Positions 23,330 through 30,197 of a stretch of 30,197 bases of DNA are shown here, in pieces. The DNA lies in assembly GCA_023423045.1 (NCBI GenBank), contig JAFAGA010000001.1, forward strand, positions 1 through 30,197, given 5' to 3'. Source of the stretch: Bacillota bacterium. Lineage in GTDB: Bacteria; Bacillota; Clostridia; Lachnospirales; Lachnospiraceae. Positions within the stretch are counted from its first letter, which is position 1. Every line of letters begins with the position of its first letter. Under the pieces are notes generated by a model that saw only the letters and a list, made by a program, of their open reading frames with translations, did no database searches and had not been told where the DNA came from. A program made the translations under genes and the position numbers.

Positions 23330-25969
23330 TTATAGCCATTCGCCAAAGCGGCGGAGATAGACCGCCTTGAGCAATTGTGTCGAGAGGCAATATCCCGCCA
23401 ATAGGAGGATGAGCCATGGGATAAAGACAAACGGCAGAACCAGCATATCCAAGCCGACTGCCATGCCTGAGAAACCAACCGCCAAGGTTACAATTGCAAC
23501 AATCAATGTGGAAATCAGCAGGGGCTTTGCCGCATGACTCTGTACAAAGGGGAGCCTGGCAGTGCGAATCATATGGATGACCAGAACCTGGGACACCGTA
23601 CCGAAGACAAACCAGCCGCATTGGAATAAGGGAGCAAGTGCATTTGTATTAGCGCCGATGATTTTCCACATAACCGCGAAGCAGAGAATGTCGAACACCG
23701 AACTCAGCGGACCCATAAAGGCCATAAAGGATTTGATGGATTTTGTCTCCCATTTTCGAGGCTTCATCAGGTATTCCTTATCCACGCTGTCAAAGGGAAT
23801 GCCCATCTGAGAAAAATCGCACAACAGGTTCTGCGTCAAAATCTGCACGGGCAGCATGGGTAAAAACGGCAGGAATAGGGAGGCGGCGATCACCGAGATC
23901 ATATTGCCAAAGTTTCCGCTGGCCGCCATCTTGATGTATTTGACAATGTTTCCGAATGTCCTTCGGCCTTCGATGACACCTTCCTCCAGCACCATCAGGT
24001 CCTTCTTAAGCAGGATAATATCGGCGGTTTCCTTGGCAATATCCACGGCGCTGTCCACCGAGATGCCCACATCGGCCTGGTGCAGCGGCGGCGCATCATT
24101 GATGCCGTCACCCATGTAACCTACGGTATGGCCGTTTGCCTGAAAGGCCTTGACTACCCGTTCCTTTTGGGAGGGGGAAAGCTTGGCGAACAAATCACAG
24201 GTTTTTACTGCCTCCCGCAGAGAGGAATCATCCATCGCCTCCACATCTTTGCCGGAAAGATACTGAGCCGTGTTGACCCCTACCTTTTTGCAGACCTTAA
24301 CCGCGACGCCTTCGCTGTCCCCGGTCAGCACAACTGTGCGTACGCCGTGGTCGCGCAGGGCGGATATGGCGGCTCTGGCGCTCTCCTTCGGCGGATCCAG
24401 GAAGCCGACAAATCCAATGAGCACCATGTCGCATTCATCGTCGACACCAAATACCTCAATGCCCGGAACCTCGTTCTTCTGTGCCACCGCAATCATACGC
24501 AGACCGTCGGCGTTATACCGCTCGTATGTCATCATTACCCGCCTTCTCATTGCCTCGGTCAACGGCAGAACTTCCCCCTGCCATTCCACAAACGAGCAGA
24601 CGGACATGATTTCCTCCACTGCGCCCTTTGTAATGAGCTGCCGTTTGCCATTCTGGTCTTTCAGCACCACGCTCATCCTGCGCCGTGAGAAATCAAAAGG
24701 GATTTCATCGACCCGCACATAGGCAGAAAGCATTTGGTCCAAGCCGTTTTCTATGGCACGGTTAATAATTGCGAGATCAATGAGGTTTTTGAGCCCTGTC
24801 TGAAAATAGCTGTTCAGATAGGCATGTCGTAAAATGCGGGTATCGTCCTCACCTAGCACATTCATATATTTTTCCAGCACAATCCGATCCTCGGTGAGGG
24901 TGCCGGTTTTATCGGTGCACAGTACGTCTATTTCGCCGAAGGTCTGGATTGCGCCCAGTGTTTTTACGATCACCTGATGCTTCGACATAGAGACTGCGCC
25001 TTTGGCCAGCGTCGAAGTCATAATAACAGGAAGCATCTCAGGAGTAAGCCCCACGGCGATGGTGATGGAAAACAGCAGCGCGCTGCCCCAGTCGCCTTTT
25101 GTATAGCCGTTGATGAGCAAGACAACGGGAACCATAATAAGCATCAGACGGATGAGCAGATGGCTGACCGAATCCACACCGCGCTCAAAGCTGTTTTTGG
25201 CCCGGTCGCCGGAAAGGGATTTTGCCATGGAGCCAATATAAGTACTGTTGCTGATGGCCAGTACGATTCCGGTCGCGCTGCCGCTGATCATGTTCGTGCC
25301 AAGGAACCCAATGTTTTGCAGGTCGGTCAGCGCATCGTCCGGTGTATTGCGGATATCGCTGTACTTTTCAACAGGGTTTGATTCGCCTGTGAGCGCTGCC
25401 TGGGCGATAAAGGTATCCTTTGTGGTTAAAAAGCGGATATCAGCCGGAAGCATGTCGCCGGCCCCCAACCGTACGATATCGCCCGGTACGATTTCATCAA
25501 TTGGAATTTCAAGCTGCATTCCGTCCCGCAGCACATCCGCTTTGTTGGAAATCATTTTAGAGAGCTTTTCCGCCGCCGCATTGGAGCGCTGGTTCTGTAC
25601 AAATGCCACGAGGCCGGATAGTACGATGAGGGACAAAATGATACTTACGGTTAAAAAATCGGGCTTTGCAGAATAAATAACATCGGTAAAAAAGGTAATG
25701 ACGGAGATGGCAAGCAGCACAACGTTAAAGGGATTAACCACCGCTTCACGCAACCGGTGCAGCACCGTATTGTTATTGCCGGCAGTAATGACATTTTTGC
25801 CGTATTCGTCCTGGCGTTCCTTAGCCTGTTCCGAAGTCAGACCGGAGAATGTGGCCGACAAGGACGCAAACAATTCCTCCGTCGGAAGGAAGGCATAGCT
25901 GCGGAGATTCTTTTCGCTTTCATTTTGTTTTTGCTGGAGAGGGGCATTGCCCTTGTGAAATAATTTCAT
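23330..25969 (-). CDS. mgtA: Magnesium-translocating P-type ATPase, MgtA/MgtB type
   Basis: This 879-aa type P3B ATPase imports Mg2+ across the cytoplasmic membrane. Landmarks are the actuator TGES (194-197), the phosphorylation site DKTGTLT with D353, VLTGDS and GDGINDAPPLHQADVGISVD in the hinge, and about ten membrane helices. ITIAVGLTPEMLPVI at 302-316 has the Pro-containing M4 typical of the Mg-type pumps. I start at the ATG at 25969, with AAAGGAC 9 bases before it; an upstream extension of 30 residues lacks a site and lies in the regulatory leader. A long leader with a terminator lies in front. The gene looks richer in GC than the plus-strand genes to its left, so transfer is possible. 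Confidence 0.94.
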   Translation of the reverse strand: MKLFHKGNAPLQQKQNESEKNLRSYAFLPTEELFASLSATFSGLTSEQAKERQDEYGKNVITAGNNNTVLHRLREAVVNPFNVVLLAISVITFFTDVIYSAKPDFLTVSIILSLIVLSGLVAFVQNQRSNAAAEKLSKMISNKADVLRDGMQLEIPIDEIVPGDIVRLGAGDMLPADIRFLTTKDTFIAQAALTGESNPVEKYSDIRNTPDDALTDLQNIGFLGTNMISGSATGIVLAISNSTYIGSMAKSLSGDRAKNSFERGVDSVSHLLIRLMLIMVPVVLLINGYTKGDWGSALLFSITIAVGLTPEMLPVIMTSTLAKGAVSMSKHQVIVKTLGAIQTFGEIDVLCTDKTGTLTEDRIVLEKYMNVLGEDDTRILRHAYLNSYFQTGLKNLIDLAIINRAIENGLDQMLSAYVRVDEIPFDFSRRRMSVVLKDQNGKRQLITKGAVEEIMSVCSFVEWQGEVLPLTEAMRRRVMMTYERYNADGLRMIAVAQKNEVPGIEVFGVDDECDMVLIGFVGFLDPPKESARAAISALRDHGVRTVVLTGDSEGVAVKVCKKVGVNTAQYLSGKDVEAMDDSSLREAVKTCDLFAKLSPSQKERVVKAFQANGHTVGYMGDGINDAPPLHQADVGISVDSAVDIAKETADIILLKKDLMVLEEGVIEGRRTFGNIVKYIKMAASGNFGNMISVIAASLFLPFLPMLPVQILTQNLLCDFSQMGIPFDSVDKEYLMKPRKWETKSIKSFMAFMGPLSSVFDILCFAVMWKIIGANTNALAPLFQCGWFVFGTVSQVLVIHMIRTARLPFVQSHAAKPLLISTLIVAIVTLAVGFSGMAVGLDMLVLPFVFIPWLILLLAGYCLSTQLLKAVYLRRFGEWL

Positions 25970-26018
25970 TGGAATCAGTCCTTTCCTGTTAGTATTCCCA
26001 TGAAAACACAAAAGCAAC

Positions 26019-26042
26019 AAAAAAAGCCGCCCAAAAGGCGGC
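26019..26042 (-). terminator. Intrinsic terminator inside the mgtA leader
   Basis: On the minus strand GCCGCC-TTTT-GGGCGGC is followed by seven T. It ends about 50 nt before the mgtA start codon and after the mgtA promoter, so it can only serve to stop transcription before the gene. Confidence 0.85.
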
Positions 26043-26059
26043 GTCAAGGCAGCAATCAA

Positions 26060-26179
26060 TCAGCCCATCGGCAGATAAGCGCAATGGACGACCGACCGCA
26101 ACCGGCGCAAGCCGTTCGGTTTTGTGTTTTCTTCGGGTATGAAGATGATTAAGCAACTTCGATGGGGGTGACCATCCAT
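26060..26179 (-). CDS. 39-codon leader ORF of mgtA (candidate)
   Basis: The ORF starts with an ATG 9 bases after AGGA in AAAGGAAGTGAG, a fair ribosome site, and begins MDGHPHRSCLIIFIPEENTK. It covers the 5' arm of the 12-bp leader stem (codons for EENTKP), so a translating ribosome would open that stem. The PEE segment recalls the proline/acidic stretches of enterobacterial MgtL and MgtP leaders, which sense low Mg2+ through ribosome stalling; that comparison is inference. A second ATG four bases on, in another frame, encodes the octapeptide MVTPIEVA (26175-26149), which ends just before the stem. Either or neither may be translated. Confidence 0.35.
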   Translation of the reverse strand: MDGHPHRSCLIIFIPEENTKPNGLRRLRSVVHCAYLPMG

Positions 26180-26230
26180 TGTCTCACTTCCTTTGGTAAT
26201 AAGATTTGGCATACATTACTTGCCATGCTT

Positions 26231-26259
26231 ATCATAGCATTTGCAGCATACAGAGTCAA
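26231..26259 (-). promoter_or_regulatory. mgtA promoter
   Basis: On the minus strand TTGACT (26259-26254) and TATGAT (26236-26231) are separated by 17 bases, a strong sigma-A site. It fixes the start of the long mgtA leader. Confidence 0.7.
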
Positions 26260-26274
26260 GAAGGGGTTGAAGTA

Positions 26275-26400
26275 ATGAACGCTGAAGTTAATCTGAAGCT
26301 CATCTCTGTTCTCACTACTGAGAAGAGAAAGCTCTATCAATCCTACCACCACGGAAAAGAAACCATGATGGCACCTTTGAAAGCCATATATTCAAGATAA
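26275..26400 (+). CDS. 41-codon ORF of unknown function
   Basis: An AAGGGG lies 9 bases before the ATG. The product (MNAEVNLKLISVLTTEKR at its start) is basic and helical with no recognisable domain. It lies back to back with the mgtA promoter and ends 39 bases before the next promoter. It may be a small gene or a gene fragment. Confidence 0.3.
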   Translation: MNAEVNLKLISVLTTEKRKLYQSYHHGKETMMAPLKAIYSR

Positions 26401-26439
26401 AATGATGCGAATTATTTCATGAGTATTCATAAAATTAAC

Positions 26440-26468
26440 TTGAAACTATGCGTAATAACGCATATAAT
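26440..26468 (+). promoter_or_regulatory. Promoter with operator-like palindrome in the spacer
   Basis: TTGAAA (26440-26445) and TATAAT (26463-26468) are separated by 17 bases. The spacer is filled by the perfect inverted repeat TATGCGT-AATA-ACGCATA (26447-26464). A dimeric regulator bound between the -35 and -10 would control this promoter; the downstream HTH protein is the obvious candidate. Confidence 0.7.
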
Positions 26469-26506
26469 TTTTATGATCTCAAGAAATTGAAAACACGGAG
26501 AAGCAC

Positions 26507-27517
26507 ATGGAGTATATGACGATACGGCAGGCCGCCGAAAAGTGGGGTGTTTCGGTTCGGTGGGCAGAGACAATCGTAAAGAATGGACGCATTGACGGCG
26601 CAGTACGGCCAAGCCGCGACTGGCTTATCCCTGCCTGCGCTGAAAAACCCATTGACCCTCGCTGGGATCGAAAGAGAACCAAGGATGCACTTGCCGATGA
26701 CCTGCTCGGCGTGATTGCCGCCACGGATACCTCCTTGCCCGCCCATAACCCGGACGCGATTTTAAATACCGTGAGCGATAGACTGCGGTGCATTTTAGAG
26801 GCGGAGCTTGCTTATCTGCGAGGCGATTTCGCAGGGATCATGGCTTGTTATGAGCAAACTCATGGGGATGATGCAGTACGGCTGCGCATCTGCCCTGCGG
26901 CAATCGCAGCGGCTATGAGCTTGGGGGACTACAACGCCTATATGAAGATTGATGCGTACTTGAAACAGTGCACAAAGGCTGATACGAACGGTAAAACGAA
27001 AGCTTTGGCGGAGCTTTCGCTGGCGACTGCCGCCGTCAGCATGATTGCTCCTAATATGGCTCCGCAATGGCTTGAAACAGGCAATTTAAGTGCTATTGCG
27101 CCGATGCTCAAACGAGATGCCGTCTATCTGCGGGTAAAATATTTTCAATGCACGAGGCAGTTCGAAGCCATGCTGGCCGCAGCGGAAACGGCACTGTCCC
27201 TTTGTGCATCAGAGCTAGAAACCACAGGGCATCATGACATCTATATGCGCCTGATGTGCGCTGTCGCCTGCCGCTATCTTGGGCAGGAGATTAAGGCGAA
27301 GGAGTGGCTGCTGGAGTCTATGCGCATGGCCTTGCCCTACGGCTTTATCACACCCTTTGCAGAAAATGTCACCGCTCTGGGCGGCCTGATGGAGCAATGC
27401 CTTGAGCAGGAATTTCCTGACCATTACGATGCAATCATCAAACAATGGAAGCGCACATGGAAGAACTGGATTTCTTTCCACAACCGTTTTCCAAGGATAA
27501 TATCACGCTCATGCTGA
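26507..27517 (+). CDS. HTH/TPR-like transcriptional regulator, main part before a frameshift
   Basis: This 336-codon frame encodes an N-terminal excisionase/MerR-like HTH (residues 1-45, TIRQAAEKWGVSVRWAETIV) and a long helical region resembling TPR repeats (about 70-310). It ends with an odd tail after KNWISFHNRF. The expected continuation SKDNITLML is present in another frame directly afterwards, so a full-length protein of about 390 aa needs one extra base near the TTTT at 27487-27490. The domain set (DNA-binding N-terminus, TPR middle, LuxR-type C-terminal HTH) is known to me from Clostridia signalling regulators. The cause could be a real mutation, an assembly error in a T run or, less likely, programmed frameshifting. 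The surface-protein gene follows, and regulation of it is a reasonable guess. Confidence 0.75.
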   Translation: MEYMTIRQAAEKWGVSVRWAETIVKNGRIDGAVRPSRDWLIPACAEKPIDPRWDRKRTKDALADDLLGVIAATDTSLPAHNPDAILNTVSDRLRCILEAELAYLRGDFAGIMACYEQTHGDDAVRLRICPAAIAAAMSLGDYNAYMKIDAYLKQCTKADTNGKTKALAELSLATAAVSMIAPNMAPQWLETGNLSAIAPMLKRDAVYLRVKYFQCTRQFEAMLAAAETALSLCASELETTGHHDIYMRLMCAVACRYLGQEIKAKEWLLESMRMALPYGFITPFAENVTALGGLMEQCLEQEFPDHYDAIIKQWKRTWKNWISFHNRFPRIISRSC

Positions 27518-27684
27518 CCCTGCGGGAATATCACCTTGCCGTATTGGTGGCGCATCGCGTGCCGTATGCCAAAATCGCAAGGCAGCATCATATTTCTGTC
27601 GGCAGACTGAAAAACATCATGCTGGAGATTTACGAAAAGTTATTTATTTCCGGTCGAGAGGAGCTTGAAAGATACATTTTGTGA
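27445..27684 (+). pseudogene. C-terminal LuxR-type HTH fragment of the same regulator
   Basis: This 79-codon frame continues the regulator after the break. Real homology probably begins near 27490 (SKDNITLMLTLREYHLAVL) and includes the HTH segment VPYAKIARQHHISVGRLKNIM, a LuxR/GerE-like recognition unit. The ATG at 27445 overlaps the upstream frame by 73 bases and has no good ribosome site, so separate translation is unlikely. Without this part the regulator would lose its second DNA-binding domain. Confidence 0.6.
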
Positions 27685-27694
27685 CAAAAAAAAC

Positions 27695-27720
27695 GTGACT
27701 TTTTGAGGGTAAAAAGTCAC
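27695..27720 (+). repeat. Perfect 10-bp inverted repeat after the regulator
   Basis: GTGACTTTTT and AAAAAGTCAC flank GAGGGT. There is no T run after it, so it is not a simple terminator; it may be an operator or an RNA hairpin. It comes 10 bases after the stop codon of the regulator. Confidence 0.6.
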
Positions 27721-27739
27721 TACCGAATCATAAATTCAT

Positions 27740-27779
27740 CCCCTATGATAGTAATGGAAAACCATCATAGGGGATTTTT
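27740..27779 (+). terminator. Terminator before the surface-protein operon
   Basis: CCCCTATGAT (27740-27749) and ATCATAGGGG (27764-27773) form a perfect 10-bp stem followed by ATTTTT. It lies only 32 bases before the next ORF, and no clear promoter fits between. It may therefore be an attenuator read through from the regulator gene. Confidence 0.75.
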
Positions 27780-27811
27780 CTATACCCCGCACCGAAAAGG
27801 AGCGTGAGAGG

Positions 27812-27931
27812 ATGCGTCCCGAACAAAAGAAGTTATATCGGGCCGAGCAAATGCCCTACGACCCCATCGGCGTCTGTATGTGTGATGAGAGACGGCGCAA
27901 AATCGAATCAAACAAGGAGATGGTTCTATGA
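27812..27931 (+). CDS. 39-codon ORF translationally coupled to the surface protein
   Basis: The product (MRPEQKKLYRAEQMPYDPIG at its start, then CMCDERRRK) is polar, has a CxC pair and ends with an ATGA overlap onto the surface-protein start. Purine-rich AAGGAG and GAGAGG stretches precede the ATG. I recognise no family. Coupling suggests it is translated and sets expression of the next gene; a free role is unknown. Confidence 0.45.
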   Translation: MRPEQKKLYRAEQMPYDPIGVCMCDERRRKIESNKEMVL

Positions 27932-30197
27932 ACACAATTATACACAAACCACACCAAAGGCTTTTGGCAATTGCATTATCCTTTGTCATGCTGCTTGGAT
28001 TTTTGCCCATGACTGCCTTTGCGGAAAGCGACGTACCCGATATGGGTGTGAGCGGTGAAATCATTGCGTTTGAATCGCTGACCGAAGAAGCGGCAAATCA
28101 AACTGTACCCTTGGGTACGTCATTGGACAAATTGAATCTGCCTGAAACCTTAACGGCGGCGCTTCGCGTTGCAATGCCTACGGATGCAACGATTTCATCA
28201 GGCAAAATATCTGAAACCACGGAGAGCACAATTCCTGTGTCTGTGACTTGGGTGTCCGAGCCGGAGTATGACAGTGATACGGAGGGAACCTGCATCTTCA
28301 CAGCCCAAATGTCAGGTTATACCCTAAGCGCCGAGCCGCCGCTCATCACGGTTACAGTAGGCAAAGCAGCAGAAAAAATTACGTTGCTGGTTGACGCCCC
28401 ACTGGCAGCCGGCGATGTTAACAGAACACATTATGCATATGATGCCACCGCCAAAAAGCTGACCATTAAAACCAACGAAGGCCCGGCAAGCTATAAGTAT
28501 TATAAGGACATTCCAATAGCCGATGTCACAACTGTAGAAATCTTGGATGGTGTGACTTACATCGACTCTTCGGCGTTCGGAGACTTTTCTGCACTTACAT
28601 CGGTACTTCTTCCACTTAAGCTGGCCTCCATCGGTGATTCTGCGTTTGCAGGTTGTACATCGCTTGCAGGGATAACAATTCCGGGCTCGGTGACCTCTAT
28701 CGGCGATACTGCTTTTTTCGAGTGTTCATCACTTTCGTCGATACTCATATCACCCTCGGTGACCTCCATCGGCGAGAGAGCGTTTGATAACTGTACATCG
28801 CTTAAAGCTGTGGGTATTCCGAACTCGGTGAGTCGTATCGAAGCATTGACGTTCGTAAATTGTACATCGCTTGCATCGGTAACGCTTCCGGACTCGGTAA
28901 CGTTCGTCGGATATCAAGCGTTTTGGAAGTGTAAATCACTTACCTCGGTAACGCTTCCGAAAACCGTGACCTCAATCAGCGAAGAGGCATTTAAAGGCTG
29001 TTTATCATTAACGATCAGGTTAACAAGTGATACCGCCCCCAGCTTCGGCATTGAATGGGCAAATAGTGTTCCGGCGGTATATTACCCCGGCAAGTGGGGT
29101 GCGCCGAATACGATTACGAATCTAAATTACTCAAACAATGCCAAAGGCATTATTGATCATGCAAAAATCCAAGACATTTACCAGCCTTTTGGAAATATAG
29201 CTGCGAACAGCACAGTTGCCGAAACAGCACAGTACACCGGCACGGTTACATGGAGTCCGAATGACAATCCGTTTAAAGGTAAAACAGTCTATACGGCAAC
29301 CATTACACTGACCCCTAAAGATGGATTTACCCTTTTATACGTTCCCGCAGACTTCTTCACGTTGCCCTTTGGACCGCCTAATGTCAGCAGTGTCAGCAAT
29401 GCGGCAAATTCAGGTGTAATAACGGCAGTATTCCCCGAAACGCTTGAATTCCTGGCAATAACAATAAAGGATATTCCCGGCGTTGCCGTTCCTGTGGCAG
29501 GTGCAATTCCGGCAGACATAATTACCGAAACAGAGCAGTACACCGGTACGGTCACATGGTTTCCGGCAGACAGCACTTTTAAGCCAAATACGGCCTATAC
29601 GGCAACTATTATATTGACCCCTAAAGATAACTTTGTCTTTCTTTCCGTTGGAGAAAACTTCTTCACCGTGGCGGGAGCGAAGACGAGCAATGCTGTAATG
29701 TCCAGCAAAGTTACGGCGGAGTTCCCGGCGGCTCCGACCTATACGGCAACCATCAACCCCACAAGCAAAACCTTTCCGGTGGCTACGGCTGGATATGGCG
29801 CACAGACCACACAAGAGTTCACCATCACCAATACCGGCACGGGGCAGATCACCGGACTTTCCGCAGTCCTCGGCGGCAGTGACTTTGAGATCAGCACCGC
29901 ACTTTCGGGAACGAGTATCAATGCGGGAGAAACGGCTGCCATCAGTGTGCGCCCCAAGACAGGGCTTGCAGCGGGAACTCATACCGACACGTTAACTATC
30001 ACAGGCAGCAACGGAATCTCCCTAACGGCTAATTTGTCCTTTGAGGTAACGGCGGCTCCGACCTATACGGCAACCGTCAACCCCACAAGCAAAACCTTTC
30101 CGGCGGCTACGGCTGGCTATAGCGCACAGACAGCGCAGCAATTCACCATCACCAATACCGGCACAGGGCAGATCACCGGACTTTCCGCAATCCTCGG
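27928..30197 (+). CDS. Large secreted repeat protein with BspA-type LRRs, cut by the window end
   Basis: The frame is open from the ATG at 27928 to the last base (756 codons seen). A signal peptide covers about residues 1-32 (LLGFLPMTAFA, then ES). A spacer domain follows to about 195. About seven BspA-like leucine-rich repeats of 23 aa cover about 199-360 (the unit CTSLASVTLPDSVT and its variants with SIGxxAFxxC). Two related beta modules of about 110 aa follow (each with QYTGTVTW and YTATITLTPKDGF or a close match, about 395-605). Then comes a 108-aa Hydin/ASPM-like module (TITNTGTGQITGLSA), repeated with a 324-bp period starting at 29731 and 30055. It is probably a cell-surface adhesin; the anchor would lie beyond the window. 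A GGAGATGG in the preceding ORF is its ribosome site. Confidence 0.85.
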   Translation, partial: MNTIIHKPHQRLLAIALSFVMLLGFLPMTAFAESDVPDMGVSGEIIAFESLTEEAANQTVPLGTSLDKLNLPETLTAALRVAMPTDATISSGKISETTESTIPVSVTWVSEPEYDSDTEGTCIFTAQMSGYTLSAEPPLITVTVGKAAEKITLLVDAPLAAGDVNRTHYAYDATAKKLTIKTNEGPASYKYYKDIPIADVTTVEILDGVTYIDSSAFGDFSALTSVLLPLKLASIGDSAFAGCTSLAGITIPGSVTSIGDTAFFECSSLSSILISPSVTSIGERAFDNCTSLKAVGIPNSVSRIEALTFVNCTSLASVTLPDSVTFVGYQAFWKCKSLTSVTLPKTVTSISEEAFKGCLSLTIRLTSDTAPSFGIEWANSVPAVYYPGKWGAPNTITNLNYSNNAKGIIDHAKIQDIYQPFGNIAANSTVAETAQYTGTVTWSPNDNPFKGKTVYTATITLTPKDGFTLLYVPADFFTLPFGPPNVSSVSNAANSGVITAVFPETLEFLAITIKDIPGVAVPVAGAIPADIITETEQYTGTVTWFPADSTFKPNTAYTATIILTPKDNFVFLSVGENFFTVAGAKTSNAVMSSKVTAEFPAAPTYTATINPTSKTFPVATAGYGAQTTQEFTITNTGTGQITGLSAVLGGSDFEISTALSGTSINAGETAAISVRPKTGLAAGTHTDTLTITGSNGISLTANLSFEVTAAPTYTATVNPTSKTFPAATAGYSAQTAQQFTITNTGTGQITGLSAIL

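Larger units (their letters stand above)
25970..26224 (-). promoter_or_regulatory. Attenuator-type 5' leader of mgtA
   Basis: From the predicted transcription start (about 26224) the leader is 255 nt. GAAAACACAAAA (transcribed at 26131-26120) is perfectly complementary to TTTTGTGTTTTC (26013-26002). This 12-bp stem, extended by CCC/GGG past a small internal loop, encloses a GC-rich hairpin (AACCG/CGGTT), a GTCCAT/ATGGGC hairpin (26089-26063) and the intrinsic terminator at 26042-26019. A three-way or four-way junction results. No M-box sequence (GAGGTGAGGCTCC type) was found. Short ORFs start at 26179 and 26175. The build suggests that Mg2+, translation of the leader or another signal decides between terminator and read-through. 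Confidence 0.6.

Noticed and set aside
25970..26059. 30-residue N-terminal extension of MgtA
   Set aside because: It lies in the leader between terminator and ribosome site, has no family resemblance, and the ATG at 25969 has a good ribosome site.
25970..26224. M-box (ykoK) Mg2+ riboswitch before mgtA
   Set aside because: I looked for the GAGGTGAGGCTCC-type core and the paired GCCACTGCC segment on the minus strand and found neither.
28098..29982. Minus-strand open frames inside the surface-protein gene
   Set aside because: They are antisense to a long repeat-rich frame with signal peptide and recognised domains, and only mirror its codon bias.

Overview
The window looks like chromosomal DNA of a low-to-moderate GC Clostridia, most likely a plant-polysaccharide-degrading relative of the Lachnospiraceae. 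The signs are strong AGGAGG-type ribosome sites, several TTG starts, canonical sigma-A promoters with intrinsic terminators, a GH5 cellulase with CBM17/28-like modules and a LysM domain, a GH105 hydrolase, BspA-like surface repeats and a heterodimeric LmrCD/BmrCD-type exporter. The assignment is inferred from gene content only.

Layout. (1) About 218-3247: a three-gene transposable element read on the minus strand (zinc-ribbon DUF6431-like protein, DDE transposase, ExeA/TniB-like ATPase). (2) 3282-4895: a scarred accessory island with an orphan gene that looks like the 3' end of something longer, an orphan two-repeat CRISPR with a type I-C-like repeat and leader-type inverted repeat but no cas genes, a 29-codon ORF and an unrecognised 179-aa gene. 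(3) 4981-9300: a MarR repressor with its promoter and palindrome, then two overlapping ABC half-transporters. (4) 9307-12410: small remnants, an FNR-like flavoprotein, a convergent AraC/GyrI-like regulator and a GH105 hydrolase. (5) 12412-20012, all minus: an AraC regulator with a cupin domain, the secreted GH5 endoglucanase, a CofE-like protein and a double-Cache chemoreceptor. (6) 20190-23316, plus: DUF1697, DUF2752 and a small membrane protein, then an XRE regulator with membrane segments coupled to an ANT(6)-type adenylyltransferase. (7) 23330-26260, minus: an MgtA-type Mg2+ P-type ATPase behind a 255-nt leader carrying an intrinsic terminator, a 12-bp long-range stem and one or two short leader ORFs. 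(8) 26440-30197, plus: a regulator (N-terminal HTH, TPR-like middle, C-terminal HTH) broken by an apparent frameshift, two hairpins, a 39-codon ORF and a large repeat-built secreted protein running off the window end.

How the parts work together. The glycan genes (GH105, GH5) lie on either side of an AraC/cupin regulator and not far from a chemoreceptor, which suits a motile polysaccharide degrader, but no single operon joins them. The exporter with its MarR repressor and the ANT(6)/XRE pair are two separate drug-response-like cassettes. The most interesting non-coding piece is the mgtA leader. It has the build of a transcription-attenuation element (promoter, short ORFs, mutually enclosing stems, terminator about 50 nt before the start codon), yet I could not find the M-box motif expected for a known Mg2+ riboswitch.
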